Assembly: GCA_012845835.1 (NCBI GenBank)
Contig: JABAKD010000021.1
Coordinates: 2,803,706-2,867,705 of the forward strand
Origin: Undaria pinnatifida
Taxonomy: Eukaryota > Sar > Phaeophyceae > Laminariales > Alariaceae
DNA length: 64,000 nucleotides
Direction of reading: 5' to 3'
A program made the translations under genes and the position numbers. The notes under the pieces are model-generated. The model was not told the origin of the DNA, did not search any database, and was given only the letters and a program-made list of their open reading frames with translations. Below, in pieces: positions 42,061 through 53,500 of this stretch; positions within the stretch are counted from its first letter, which is position 1, and each line of letters starts with the position of its first letter.

Positions 42061-44400
42061 GCATGCATGACGCAGGTGTTCTACATCCGATGCACGATGA
42101 AGGCTCTTCGATACATGTCGTAGGCGTTTCGATGCATGTGTGGCGCGTGCGCTTCGACGCGTCATGGCGTAAGCACTGCAACGCGTGGCATAGCAGGCAT
42201 TACGGTGCATGACGCCGGGCCTTACGAAAGTAGGCGTACCTCTTACAACGCATGGGGTAGGCGACATGAAAGCACTCTACCGAGGCTAGGCGTTTTGTTT
42301 GTATGTCGTTCATGTTTGTGTGTCGTTCATTGAATTCTGTGAGAATTATTGCGGCAGTTAAAGCACGACATGGTGTATGGGTCACTGTGGGGGATAGGGG
42401 ATAGTTCCTGCCCGTCAGGCACGACGATGCATGCTGTAGGCGCTACGACGTATGATTCAGGTGTTGCAAAGCATGCTGCAGGTATTGCGATGCATGATGC
42501 AGGCGTTTCTAAGCATCATGCTGCAGGCGTTACAATGCAAGGTGCGGGCTTTCGACGCATTACGAGGAATATAACCCACCCTGGCGAGGCCTTACGAAAA
42601 TCGGCATACCCCTTACAATGCACGGGGCAGGCGACACGAAAGCACTCTTAGGAGGCCAGGTATTAGGGTTAGGGATAGGGTTAGGGGCAGGGGCAGGGGC
42701 AGGCGACACGTGAGCGCTCTACGGAGGCTAAGCATTTTGTTTGTTTGTCGTTCATGTTTGTGTGTCGTTCATTGAATTCTGTGAGAATTATTGCGGCAGT
42801 TGAAGCACAACATGGTGTATGGGGGATATGTGATAAGGGATAAAGGGTACGGGATAGGGGATAAGTGACAACGGCTACCCGGCGGGCGTTATGATGTATG
42901 CAGTAGGGGTCACGGCATATGTGGCAGGCGGCACGATGCACGATGCAGGCGTTACGATGCGTGATGCAGGCGTTGCGATGCATGGTGCAGGCGTTACAAT
43001 GTATGCTACAGGCGCTATTATGCATGGTTCAGGCGCTACGATGCATGATGCAGGCGCTACGGTTCAGGACGTAAGCGTTTCGATGCATTATATAGGTGCT
43101 AGGGTGCATGATGCGTGCGTTACGATATGTGCTGTAGGCGTTACGATGCATGATGCGGCCGCTACCATGTATGATGGAGGCGATGCAATGCATGAGGCAG
43201 GAGTGCCGATGCGTAATGCAGGCGTAACGATGAATGCGGCAGACGTTGTGATGCACGGTGCAGGTATTTGGAGGAATTAAGAGGAATATAACCCACCCCC
43301 GGCAAGACTCGAGGAATTCATGCATGCATGACGCAGGTGTCCTTCCAATGCACGATGAAGGCCCTTCGATGCATGACATAGATGTTTTGATGCATGCGTG
43401 TGGTACGCGTTTCGACGCATCATGACGTAAGCACTGCGATGCATGGCATAGTAGGCGTTACGGTGCACGGCGCGAGCCTTACAAAAGTAGGCGTATCCCT
43501 TACATAGCATGAGGCAGGCATTACGAAAGTGCTCTACGGAGGCTAGGCATTTCGTTTGTGTGCCGTTCATTGAATTCTTCGAGGAATATTGCGGCAGTTA
43601 AATCACAACATGGTGTATGGGTCACTCTGGGAGGGGATAGGGGATAGGGGGATAGGGCATAGGGGATAGGGTATAGGGGGCAACTCCTACCCGGCAGGCG
43701 CTACGATGCATGAATTAGCTGTTACGGCATATGTTGCAGGCGGTACGATGCACGATGCAGTCGTGACGATGTATGATGCAGGCGTTACGACGCATGATGC
43801 AGGCGTTACGATGCATGATGCAGGCGTTACGTTGTGTGATGCAGGGGGCGAAATGTATGCTGTAGGCGTTACGATGAATGATGCGGCCGTTAGCATGTAT
43901 AATGCAGGTGATACAATGCATGAGACAGGAGTGACGATGCGTAATTCAGGCGTTACGATCCATGCGGCAGACGATACGATACAAGGTGCGGGCCTTTGGA
44001 AGCATTACGAGGGGTGTAGCCCACCCCCCGGCAAGGCTTGAGATATTCATGCATGCATGACGCAGGTGTCCTTCTTCCAATGCACGATGAAGGCCTTTAG
44101 ATGCATGACGTAGGTACTTCGACGCATGCTGTAGGCACCAGGGCGTAGGCGCTGCGATGCATGGCATAGTAGGCGTTACGGTGCATGATGAGGGCCTGAC
44201 GAAACTAGACGTACCCCTTGCGACGCGTGGGGCAGGCAATACGAATGCGCTCTTGGGAGGTTAGGCATATTTTTTGTGTGTCGTTCAGGTTTGCGTGTCG
44301 TTCACGTTTGTGTGTCGTTCATTGAACTTTGCGACGATCATGGCGGCAGTTAAAGCGCAACATTGTGTATGGGCCACCCTAGGCGACAGGCAATAAGGGA
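42061..44400. repeat. Higher-order satellite built on a 21-bp unit
   Basis: Basic unit GATGCATGATGCAGGCGTTAC (21 bp, variants) forms arrays at about 42425-42550, 42885-43265 and 43690-43990. The arrays alternate with a conserved block containing TTGTGTGTCGTTCATTGAAT, GCGGCAGTTxAAxCxCAACA and TGGTGTATGGG at 42300, 42750, 43555 and 44300, giving a super-repeat of roughly 450-800 bp. Blocks such as GAGGAATATAACCCACC are also shared. Confidence 0.85.
42660..42705. repeat. Telomere-like TTAGGG tract
   Basis: TATTAGGGTTAGGGATAGGG then TTAGGGGCAGGGGCAGGGGC, inside the higher-order satellite. Confidence 0.7.
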
Positions 44401-44494
44401 TAACTCCTGCCCGGCATGCGTTAGGCTTGTTCTCATTCGCTGCTTGAGGCAGTCTCGATTCTGCAATGCGCAAGGGGGCTATACAAGTATTTGG

Positions 44495-44680
44495 TCCAGC
44501 TGCGGCAACAAAACGGGTGAAATACACTGCACTTCAAGCACTAATCCGACTTCCTGACCCCGACCCCCTGTAAAATGGTTGATGCGTGCTACGACAGAGG
44601 TCGGCAACAAAAAACGGGTGGAATATACTGCACTTCAAGCACTAATCCGACCCCTGACCCCGACCCCCTGTAAAATGGTC
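44495..44680. repeat. Tandem duplication of about 85-98 bp before the M1 element
   Basis: GGCAACAAAAAACGGGTG...TACTGCACTTCAAGCACTAA and GACCCCGACCCCCTGTAAAA occur twice. The second copy is preceded by GCGTGCTACGACAGAGGT, an M1 left end, so the duplication includes an M1 terminus. Confidence 0.8.
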
Positions 44681-44951
44681 ATGCGCGCTACGATATAGGT
44701 ATACCTTTTTTTGGCGAAAACACGTTTTCTGAATGACGGGGGCTCCTCAACCCAAAATCGTCAGAAAATCGGTCATTTTTTTCCCGTGACTTTTGTCGTG
44801 TACCGAGGCCATGGGATTCTTCATCCGGGATCAAAACAGTGTTATTTATTTTTCTCCAAATCGTTTTTTGGGTGAAGACATGTCTTAAGCTCCCAAATTG
44901 AGGACCCTCAGAAAAAAAAAAGTGGCGTGCACCTCTATCGTAGCACGCGTC
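44681..44951 (+). mobile_element. MITE family M1, reference-quality copy
   Basis: Left ATGCGCGCTACGATATAGGT, right GTGCACCTCTATCGTAGCAC; interior TTTTTTTGGCGAAAACACGT, TTCTGAATGACGGGGGCTCC and CCCAAAATCGTCAGAAAATC. Confidence 0.8.
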
Positions 44952-45540
44952 TGCTCGGAAATTTCTCGGAATGAAGATACGTTTAAGAGTTAGGGAGTGG
45001 ACTGATATAACAACCATTTCGCTGAAGCCGGGCCAAGTCGTACACGCTACTGACGCGCGCTGCACAGCCGGTCACGCGTGGCCAAATTTTACTGCTGACG
45101 CCGTGTGAAAAACGCCGAACACCCCCAACAAAAACCTGACGAAAATGTAGCGATACTTTCGTATATACACGGACGCGAAACGGTCCTGAGTAACCGTTTG
45201 GATTGGTACGTGAGACTCGTTTTGTTCGATTTGTGCTTTTTATTTTTTTTTGTCGAGAATGGGTGGCATACCCCGGCGTGCTTCGATTTTTGTTGTTTTT
45301 TGCGACGTTTTGTTTGTTGCGCCTCGCGCAGTGGCCACCCGCGAGGCCTCTCGATTCCTCTCGCATGCCGCCGGCACGCGTCGTCGACAACCAGCGGGAA
45401 ATGGCCACCCCGACCTCTCTGTCTCGGGGAGGTCCATGTACCCCCCTGCGCGTGCAGTGTGCGCACGCCGTGTTCGAGCTCGTCCCGAGGGTCGTGAATC
45501 AGTCTATCGAACGAAAAAAAAACACGGTAGAGGTGCGCCG
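44952..45540. other. No gene assigned; several overlapping frames
   Basis: Frames of 120-140 codons lie in opposite strands and phases (for example 45105-45497 + and 44983-45408 -); none has a motif. Confidence 0.35.
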
Positions 45541-45552
45541 TTCTTTTTTTGC

Positions 45553-45670
45553 AATCCGAGGCTCCTGACCACTTGAGGATTCACCGCTTTTTTGTTTTTC
45601 CGAGGCTCCTGACCACCTCAGGAGTCACCGTTTTTTTTTTTCCGAAGCTCCTGACCACTTCAAGAGTCCT
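45553..45670. repeat. Three tandem units of about 45-50 bp
   Basis: CGAGGCTCCTGACCACxTxA then GGAxTCACCGxTTTTTT repeated three times. Confidence 0.85.
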
Positions 45671-45930
45671 TCTACGGTATACCGTAGCCCCCCCCCCCCC
45701 CAACCTTTCTTCAACGAAATCGCTGGTTTTGACACCAGCTCCCGGCCGTATCTCCCGGAAAAGGGTGCCCCTTGCCGCCCCGACGTCATCGTTCTATATA
45801 GTCCTGTGCACTCAAGAATACGTCTAGTAAGATATTTGCTTCATGGCGTCCTACCTCGTGTCGAGCACCCACGAAACACTTGTTGAAGAAAACCGCTGGG
45901 TTTTGGGAGGGGGCTATCGTAGGATCAGAG
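45671..45930. mobile_element. MITE family M2, copy 1
   Basis: TTCTACGGTATACCGTAGCC near the left and GGGGGCTATCGTAG at the right are inverted. The interior (CCGGCCGTATCTxxxG, CACCCCGACGTCAT-like, TGTGTCGAGCAxCCA-like) matches 61470-61712. Confidence 0.65.
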
Positions 45931-45949
45931 TCTGAGGAGAAACCTGAAC

Positions 45950-46130
45950 GACTTTTAAGTGCAACTCGATGAACAAGTCCCGTGGCCTTGGTATACTACG
46001 AAAGCCATGCGAAAAAAATGTTGAAATTCCGACGCTTTCGGGTTAAGGAGCCACACCCCCCCTTCGTCATTCAAAACCCGTTTCAGAAAAAAAAAACATG
46101 CTGCCTCTATCATCGTGGAATACGTCTTTC
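45950..46130 (-). mobile_element. MITE family M1, degraded reverse copy
   Basis: GTCCCGTGGCCTTGGTATAC, TTCGGGTTAAGGAGCC, CGTCATTCAAAACC and GCCTCTATCATCGTGG are reverse-complement M1 words. Confidence 0.55.
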
Positions 46131-46559
46131 GTGTACGGAGTGAAACTTCTTCGTTTCACTCTAGACTGGAAAGTGGGACGGTTTGGTTTGTTAAAATATA
46201 TTGTCAAGCTGTCCGATGTATAGGGCTCTATGTTTTCGTCCGGGCTGGTGCCTGAAAGCTCGCCGAGGTCCTTTCGGGCACGCGAGGGGCTCTTTCCCCA
46301 TCGTGTCGATGGCTCCAACTGCGCCAGGACGGGGGCAGCATAGACGAAAAAGCCCTTGAAAATAGTCACCACGAGGACACCGAGAACTATCATCGAAAAG
46401 CGCGCCCAAGAACCGGCTCACCATTAATTGTCCCTATTTAAACATGAGCAGAAGAGGTGGGTCCGTTTTACTGTGACTCGTGTGCTGCGTGTATTATTAT
46501 AGTACTACAGCAGGTTTCACGTTTTCTTCACTTTGTACTTGCGTCTTTAAATTATTACT

Positions 46560-46970
46560 CAATTTAGTTTTTTTATATTCTCCGGCGGATGGGGAAAAAG
46601 CTAAAGCTGAAGCTCACTACACTTCCACGTCTTTTCATAATTTTGAAGAAGATTAGAGTAACGCTTGGTATTCAAAATGGAGACTTGTCTAAATCCTGGT
46701 ATTTCGTCACGCGATTATTTTGGCGCTGCCGACGGGGAGTGGGATTCCTCGTCGAGCTTACCGGGCAGAACCACGAGACTTTCTGGGCAGCGTGAGATGG
46801 ACAATGCGTGAAGCCACCATCGCAAGGGCGTGGTTGTAGCAATTCCCAAGCTGGGATTTCTCAGCCGTGGTGAAAAAACCTCCGGCCAAACGGCCCTGGT
46901 CAAACAACTCGGGTCAAGAAAATACAGCCGTCTGAGGACCCCCGGTCGAGGGCTCGCATTCATTTATTGA
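46560..46970. repeat. Dispersed repeat family R4, copy 1
   Basis: Shares with 49390-49790 the order TCGTCGAGCTTACCGGGCAG / TTGCTCGCCGACCTTACCGAG, CGCGTGGCTATCG-like, GTGGTxAA, and CCTTCTGAGG or CGTCTGAGG. Divergence is considerable. Confidence 0.55.
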
Positions 46971-47159
46971 TGGGGCGTGAGCCGCAGAAAACATGTATCG
47001 TCCTGAAGCTTTGTTTTTTCATTCACGGCAGATGTAGTTGTGCTGCCGCTGATGCAGCTGCTGTGCTCAAGATTTGCATTTTAAATCCCTCTGTGGGGTA
47101 TATTTTCTCGTTCGAATCCTCTTGTCGAATATCTTCGATTGTTGCACATTAGTTGGACA

Positions 47160-48230
47160 GGCCATGGCATGGCAATGCCTTGGCCCGACCCTGGCACGTA
47201 CCGCGGTACACCATGACTCACCATTGTGCACATGACGGCATGTCATGACATGTCATGACCCGTCCATGGCCTATCCATGGCATACCATGAATGATCATGG
47301 TTTGGTCCATGAGTGGTTCATGAAAGGTCATGGTTTGGTCCATGGGTGATCCATGGCACGTGCCATGGACCCTCTACGCGCCATGGGACACGTGAAGCCA
47401 TGGAAATATCCATGACACTACCATAGCACTGCCATGAGCAAGCCATGTCAGGCCATGATCAGCCATGGCACATTCCCATGGACATGACATGGGCGCAACA
47501 TGGCCCCTTCTTGGTTATGCATAGCGTGTTCATGGCATGCTATGGCATGCTCATGGTATGCACACGGCTTGGTCGTGGCATGTATCATGGCTTGTCACAT
47601 GGGACGTGCCATGGACATGTTATGGCACACCCATAGTGGGCCATCCATGCACCATGAATGGCGTCATGGTCACGCCATGGCCGCGCTATGGCTGCTCATG
47701 GGCGCGCCATGGTCATGCCACGGCCATGCCGGGTGGTGAACCAGGGGCCGTGCCATGAACGCACCATCGTGAACCATGGGTTATGCCACGAACGCGCCTT
47801 GGTTCATGCCATGGTGAACTGCCGCTCATGGAACCACAATGGTCATGCCACGGTCAATGATTGTCATCGTCAATTACGGGGTATGTCATGAACGCACCGT
47901 GGTGATGCAACCATGAGCCATGCAATGGTCAACCATGGGTCATGCAATGGTCAACCATGAGTCATGCCATGGCTAAACCATGGAAAACCATGGATTATCC
48001 CATAGTTCAGCCATGGTATGCCATGGTGCAGTCATGGGCATGCCATGGCCATACCATGGCCGCTCGTGGTCATGCCGTGGTGTAGTCATGGGCATCCCAT
48101 GGTCATGGTTCATGCCATGGTCAAACACCATGGTCGTGTCATACGGCCGCTCATGGACGCGCAATGATTGCACCGTTGTCATGCCATATTGAGCAATGGG
48201 CGATGCCATGAAAGCACCACTGCCATGCCA
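47160..48230. repeat. CATGG / CCATGG satellite
   Basis: About 1.1 kb in which CATGGxxxxGCCATGGTCATG-type words recur every 10-20 bases with no fixed period. It is dense in the palindromes CCATGG and CATG, unlike the GGGATxTCCC words at 32.6-33.8 kb. Confidence 0.85.
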
Positions 48231-48239
48231 TGTAGACGA

Positions 48240-48680
48240 CCTCAACCTGAAGACACAAGCACACCACGGCCGACCAAACGCTTATCTGGACAAGGCCACA
48301 CTAATGTGCATGACGTCGTCGAAGATTTTAGGTTTACCACGTGCACTTAGCGGTGAGAAATTGTCTGCGTTGTCATTGGTTATCTTCTCGAGAAGATGGT
48401 GCTTGTTTTACAACAGTATGATGCGTGTATCGTATCTTTCTTGATAGATTGTCAGTACCAAGGAGCAGAAAGAACGAGTTGACGACAGAGTTGAAAACCC
48501 TCTCAAAAGCCTTCCACCTGGACGCACCAGCACACCACCGCACTACCGCCAACCAGCGCTTATCCAGACAAGGCCACCTGAATTTACATGACGCCGCTGA
48601 AGGTTTTTTGTTGACCCATGCCCTAAGCGGCGATAAGTTGTCCGTGTTGTGATCGGGTCTCTCCTCGGAACGATGATGGC
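48240..48680. repeat. Two diverged copies of a coding-like segment, about 300 bp apart
   Basis: AGCACACCACxGC...CGCTTATCxxGACAAGGCCA...CATGACGxCG...GCxCTxAGCGGxGA occurs at 48260-48360 and 48528-48640. The second copy reads ALSGDKLSVL where the first has ALSGEKLSAL in a shifted frame, hinting at an old protein-coding origin. Confidence 0.5.
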
Positions 48681-49390
48681 AAATTTGGCTTGTTGATACG
48701 CAATTCTCGTGCTGCCAGGTAGACGAACGATTCGATGCTTGATTGTTTCGACATTTCTTTCGTCATTGATTCAGTGGGGGGATTTGATCATGAACAACAA
48801 ATAACGAATCTAGCCGCAAAAAGACCTAATAAAATAACCATGCCTCCGCGATGAAAGCATGAGTACGAACAATCGCAACTTGTACGTTGCTTATGTGTGT
48901 TGATTGCCATCACTAGTGTATTTAAGTTGATCACTTTCGACTTGAAAAGCGAGATATTTGATCGAGCGGTCAGTATACTGGTCTTATAGACCAAACGTTA
49001 TCCAGCAACATAGTGCCAAAGAAAATGGGTGTACCCCTCGTATGGAGACTAAAGTTGGCCCACTATGTTCCAAAGATTGAAAAATCCAACAAAATGAGGT
49101 GTCTCGCCACTATCTGACCCCTGAGATGGTGCCAGCCACAATACGCCATTTTCTTGTTGCCTCTTTTTATTGTTCCGCAAATATATACGATAACATATGC
49201 CTGGCACTATATACGCGAACGTATAATATGTACGTATGACGTACACCGGGTACCGTATCCGATAACGATACGCACCATATTTTGAATACATACGAGTACT
49301 ATGTTGTTTTGGCCATAGGCGCTGCTGTTGCACTGCCTTGATCTTTGGTTGGCGAAATAAATGTCGGGAAGAAAAAAGAGCAACAAAGTG
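48681..49390. other. No gene recognised
   Basis: AT-rich sequence with TATATACG and GTACGTA motifs and nothing assignable. Confidence 0.4.
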
Positions 49391-49790
49391 GTACGATAAC
49401 GTTTGGCCTTATCAGTATATCTTCGACTTGGGATCAGAGCACCATTACCGGCATATACACTAGACTAAATCATTATACTGGGGTCAATAGTCTTGAGAAT
49501 ACTGGGAATTTAGAGGGTTGGAGCAAGTGATGTCAACGCTTGAAACTTTTTCGTGGATTGCTCGCCGACCTTACCGAGCACAACCGCGAGACTCCCCAGA
49601 CAGCGGCGGATGACATGTGCGGAACGACCGCCGCGAGCGCGTGGCTATCGGTTTCTTGAGCCGGCAGTTATTAGCCGCGGTAAAAAGCTAAACCGCCGTC
49701 AATTAACTGCGGTCAATCCACTGTGGTTAAGAAAAGGTAGCCTTCTGAGGAACAACAGCCGAAACAGAAACTAAGCCGTGAAAGGTGTCT
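49391..49790. repeat. Dispersed repeat family R4, copy 2
   Basis: See 46560-46970; best match between 49545 and 49760. Confidence 0.5.
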
Positions 49791-49964
49791 AGAATAAATA
49801 CAAATAAATATGACTCCCCGTTTCGATGCACGCGCGCACCTAGTAAACTGCAATTATTACACTATGCGCTGGTCATGCGCAAAACAAAAGTGCAGAGGGT
49901 GAGTGTCTATGATCAAAAGCACGATGATGATGAAACAGCACAAAATTCACCGTAGAGAGAGGTG

Positions 49965-50225
49965 CATCGTTTTTCTTATGAGGCTCTTAACCTATTCAGC
50001 AGCTCTATGTTCCCCACCCAAAAGCCGACGTTGGAAGAAAGATGAAAAAGGTTACCCGATGAACAATCCAATGTGAACAAAATGGCCTAGGTATGTTGCA
50101 AAATAAAGAGGCGAAAAGAGAAGGAAATTCCGGCGAATTTTGTTACGGAGAACCGTCATTCAGAAAACAAACTATTATTACTAACTGTAGCCAAAACGTG
50201 CTACACCTCGATCGTAGTAAGCGTT
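49965..50225 (-). mobile_element. MITE family M1, degraded reverse copy
   Basis: TGAGGCTCTTAACCTATTCA, TCCCCACCCAAAAGCCGACG, AAAATGGCCTAGGTAT, GAGAACCGTCATTCAG and GCTACACCTCGATCGTAGTA are reverse-complement M1 words. Confidence 0.6.
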
Positions 50226-50544
50226 CTGTTCGCTCTTTCGGTAGTATCCACGTTGCTTATCCTCTCATCAAGTAGTTCTTTTTCAAGTTATTGGGTGAGG
50301 GATAGAGGTCCTCATTTGGTTATGAGCCTCGGAACGGAGAACACACACATGATTGGTGCACCTCCTACTGTAGCATGCGTCAGATCGCGATCTACGACGT
50401 ACAGATAATCTAGATCATACATCTGCCCTAAACCCCCGCCACGATATCTAGAGGCAGTGCTTTTCGGTGAAACAAAAGTATTGTTTGGATCGCGAGACGC
50501 ATAAAAACCCAAGGTCCACTCCTTATCTCTTCATTTTTCTTTTT

Positions 50545-50705
50545 TTGCATTTGGTTATTGTACCCAGGCCATGACATCGTCCATCGGGGCACATTTTCAT
50601 TTTTACCAAAATCAGGTTGTGGGTGGGGTATAGAGATCTTCAAGTCAATAACCTTGCGGGGCAAAAAGTGGTGCACCTCTTCTATGATACCGCAGCATGC
50701 GTCTC
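50545..50705 (+). mobile_element. MITE family M1, 3' fragment
   Basis: TGTACCCAGGCCATGACATC, TTGTGGGTGGGGTATAG and GTGGTGCACCTCTTCTATGA then CAGCATGCGTC match the right half of M1. A similar shorter piece lies at 50290-50385. Confidence 0.6.
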
Positions 50706-51590
50706 GTTATGATGCGTTGGTTGTACAGTATCTGCGCAGTTTAGGTCTCACCCACGGAACAGGTCATACGGCTCCCTTCCGGCAAGATGATCTAGATCAC
50801 GCACAGCAGAAAACGCGTCTTACCATAGAGGTGCGCCAACTATTGGCAACATGATCTAGATGATGCACAGCACAACGGCAATAGGATCCAAATCATGCAC
50901 AGCATAATATTATGTATGTGAAGTATTCACCTACCCTGAACGACACAAGTCATCAATAATAAGATCTGGTTTGCCACACATCTCATGAATGGTTATCAAA
51001 TCGGTACACGGTGTATTTGAACGCTTTTTGGATTGAGCGTGACCCATATCCGAAGCAGTAACTAAAGAAAGGATCATATTTTTTTTTAAAGCACTTTCAG
51101 GCGCAGGGAAGATTTTATGAGACTGTTTTGAGTCGCGAAGACTCGGTGATGTGATGCTGAAAACGCACAAAACAAAGGTCTGATCAAAACACACGAAAAG
51201 AAGGTCTGATCAAGCGTCCAAACAACAGCCCCGAAGCAATAAAAACAAAAACGCCCGGAAAAAAATGGCCACTGCACGGCAACAGCACCATGAACAGAAA
51301 GAACAAGAACAAGAACACGAATTAAAATAACAAAAAAACAGGAAAACGCGCAAAGACAGAGCAAGAACAAGAACAAGAAAAAGAACAAGAACAAGAACAA
51401 GAACAAGAACGAGACCAACATCACCACCAGCAACAGGAGAAGCAGCGTCCGACCACCCCCCCCGCCCACCCCGACCGTCGCCGCCACCGTCGCCGCCATG
51501 TTCACTACATACCTACATATAGATATACAAGCCACCCTGAAACACCATAAAAAACAGAGCCCGTCCTCTACAATGCACGGCAATCACAAG
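50706..51590. other. No gene recognised; A-rich with GAACAA tract
   Basis: (GAACAA)n-like sequence at 51297-51415 (AAGAACAAGAACAAGAACAC and similar). The rest is unremarkable. Confidence 0.5.
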
Positions 51591-53500
51591 TAGACTGAGG
51601 GGGAAAAGCGGGAAAATACCAACCAAACCAAAAATCGCACAGGGTAAAAACAAATTGTTGCTCAAGTGTAAAAATCGTCGGCCCGGAACCATACGTTATA
51701 CACTTACTTCAGTAGACAGAAACAAATAACAACAACGTCAACAGATCTGGAGTGTAGTAGTGGTATCTCTATAGTGCCGATGTGTGCACTAGTGCCGATG
51801 TGTGCACTATAGAGGGAAATACCAGCACTACATCGGCAACCGGCACTACTCTGCATACTGCCAGTACTGGTTGCCAAACCATATGTGCCAGACGGGAAAC
51901 CCGCAATAAAACGCCAAACCGGTACTGCTCAACCAGCACTGTATAAGGTTCTCTACTGTATAAATATCATGTCAGGTAGTTAACATTCTACGTATAGTAG
52001 AGATCTATGGCCAAAAATAAGCGGGAAGATCCACGAGGGGATCAGATACAAAAAATACAAGACAAAAAATAAGCTTCCTACAAACATGGAAACCCTCACC
52101 CCGTACACCGCAATACAAACATTTATATGTCGCTCAGAAAAATAAACACGCCGTTTCCGATTGCTACGGAGTTCCAGTTCCCGCGGCGTTATTGTGTTCG
52201 CGAAATTGCCGGATGTAGGTGAGCAAGGCGCATGAACGACAAGTAAAAAAGACAAAAAAAAATGTAACACCTCTACATCGATTTGCACCCCCCTCTGATA
52301 ACCCCCCCGCCGAAGCCTCCCATCCCCGCCCTCCTAAACAAAAACAAATTACAAAAACACGCCCCCTTGATGATACTACGCAGCAGCAGCAGCGGCGGCG
52401 GCGAGGCATCGAAAAAAGAGGATTTCCCACACGCCGTTACCCCCCCAACGAATCAGAGCAATCACACCCCATATATCACAACGATAATAATTCACCCCCC
52501 CCCCCCCCGTATAGGACACATCCCATATATCGCGCCCCTTCACTCCTCCCTCCTGGTCACGCCAGACATTCACATATTGTCAACACCACTACTACCACTC
52601 TGTTTCAAAGAAAAGGTAATGTCCGTATACTGATATCAAATGCACAAACGTTTCTCGAATTATGCGGACAACGTGGTGGAACTCTGTAAAAGGAGGGCAA
52701 GATCCCCCCCTCCTCTGTCCAACTCGCCCCCCCCCCCCTCCCCGCCCCCTGCAATAACCGCCACCGATACAAACCTGCCAGGTAAATTGATATCGGTAAG
52801 TGCTAATGTCTGAACAGGTGCTGACCTGGGATCGATCAAAACGCCTCTACAACACCGTTAGACGGCGGATATACTGCATACCCCCCCCCCCACCCCCACC
52901 CCCGTGCAGAAGAACGCCATATTCCTATGCACGTGAACGCCTATGCCCGCGATGAACTCCCACCAAAAGGCGTTCGCTGCCTTACCATACTACAGTACTA
53001 TAAAACTGCTGCATCATATATTATATACCAGAGTCTGAAAAACAAACACAGGCCGCGTATATATATCGGTTGCCCGGAAAGAGATGGAGAGAAACACAAA
53101 ACGTATTAATTTCCCGCAAACACGACATAATATACGTACTGTACCCCCCCCCCCCTACCCCCGCCTCCCCAAGCACACCTGCCTGTGGCGTTGAAACCTC
53201 GATCGGTGGCAAGAGAGACGAGAGTACACTTTCTCTCAAGAAAATATTATGGGGTATGCAAAATAAAGGCAAGCAAAACCAACGTAAACGGCCCACCCAA
53301 TGAGCAAGAGGCTTTCTATGACGGTATATAACACGTAACAGGTACGTAATTGGGCCTCGTATCTTGGAGTCTTGAGAAAGGACGGAGACCCATCGCAGCC
53401 AAAACAATTAAATATATGATACGCAAAGTATGCTCTACTTAGTTTGTTTCGATGTGGAATATCGTACGTTCTACGAATCATAATATGTTTTGTGTTTTTG
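51591..53500. other. C-run-rich sequence, undetermined
   Basis: Runs of 10-16 C at 52493-52507, 52726-52737, 52880-52892 and 53143-53154, some followed by CAG or TAG, so + strand acceptors are conceivable (for example CCCCCGTGCAG before 52911). No chain of exons could be supported on either strand. Confidence 0.35.

Noticed and set aside
42891-44041. Heptapeptide-repeat proteins (MHDAGVT type)
   Set aside because: Produced by a 21-bp satellite; the opposite strand is open too. Kept only as a repeat and a low-interest observation.
52219-52689. 156-codon + frame, proline/glutamine-rich
   Set aside because: Spans C-runs and a CAG/CGG tract, no motif, and no supported splice partners.
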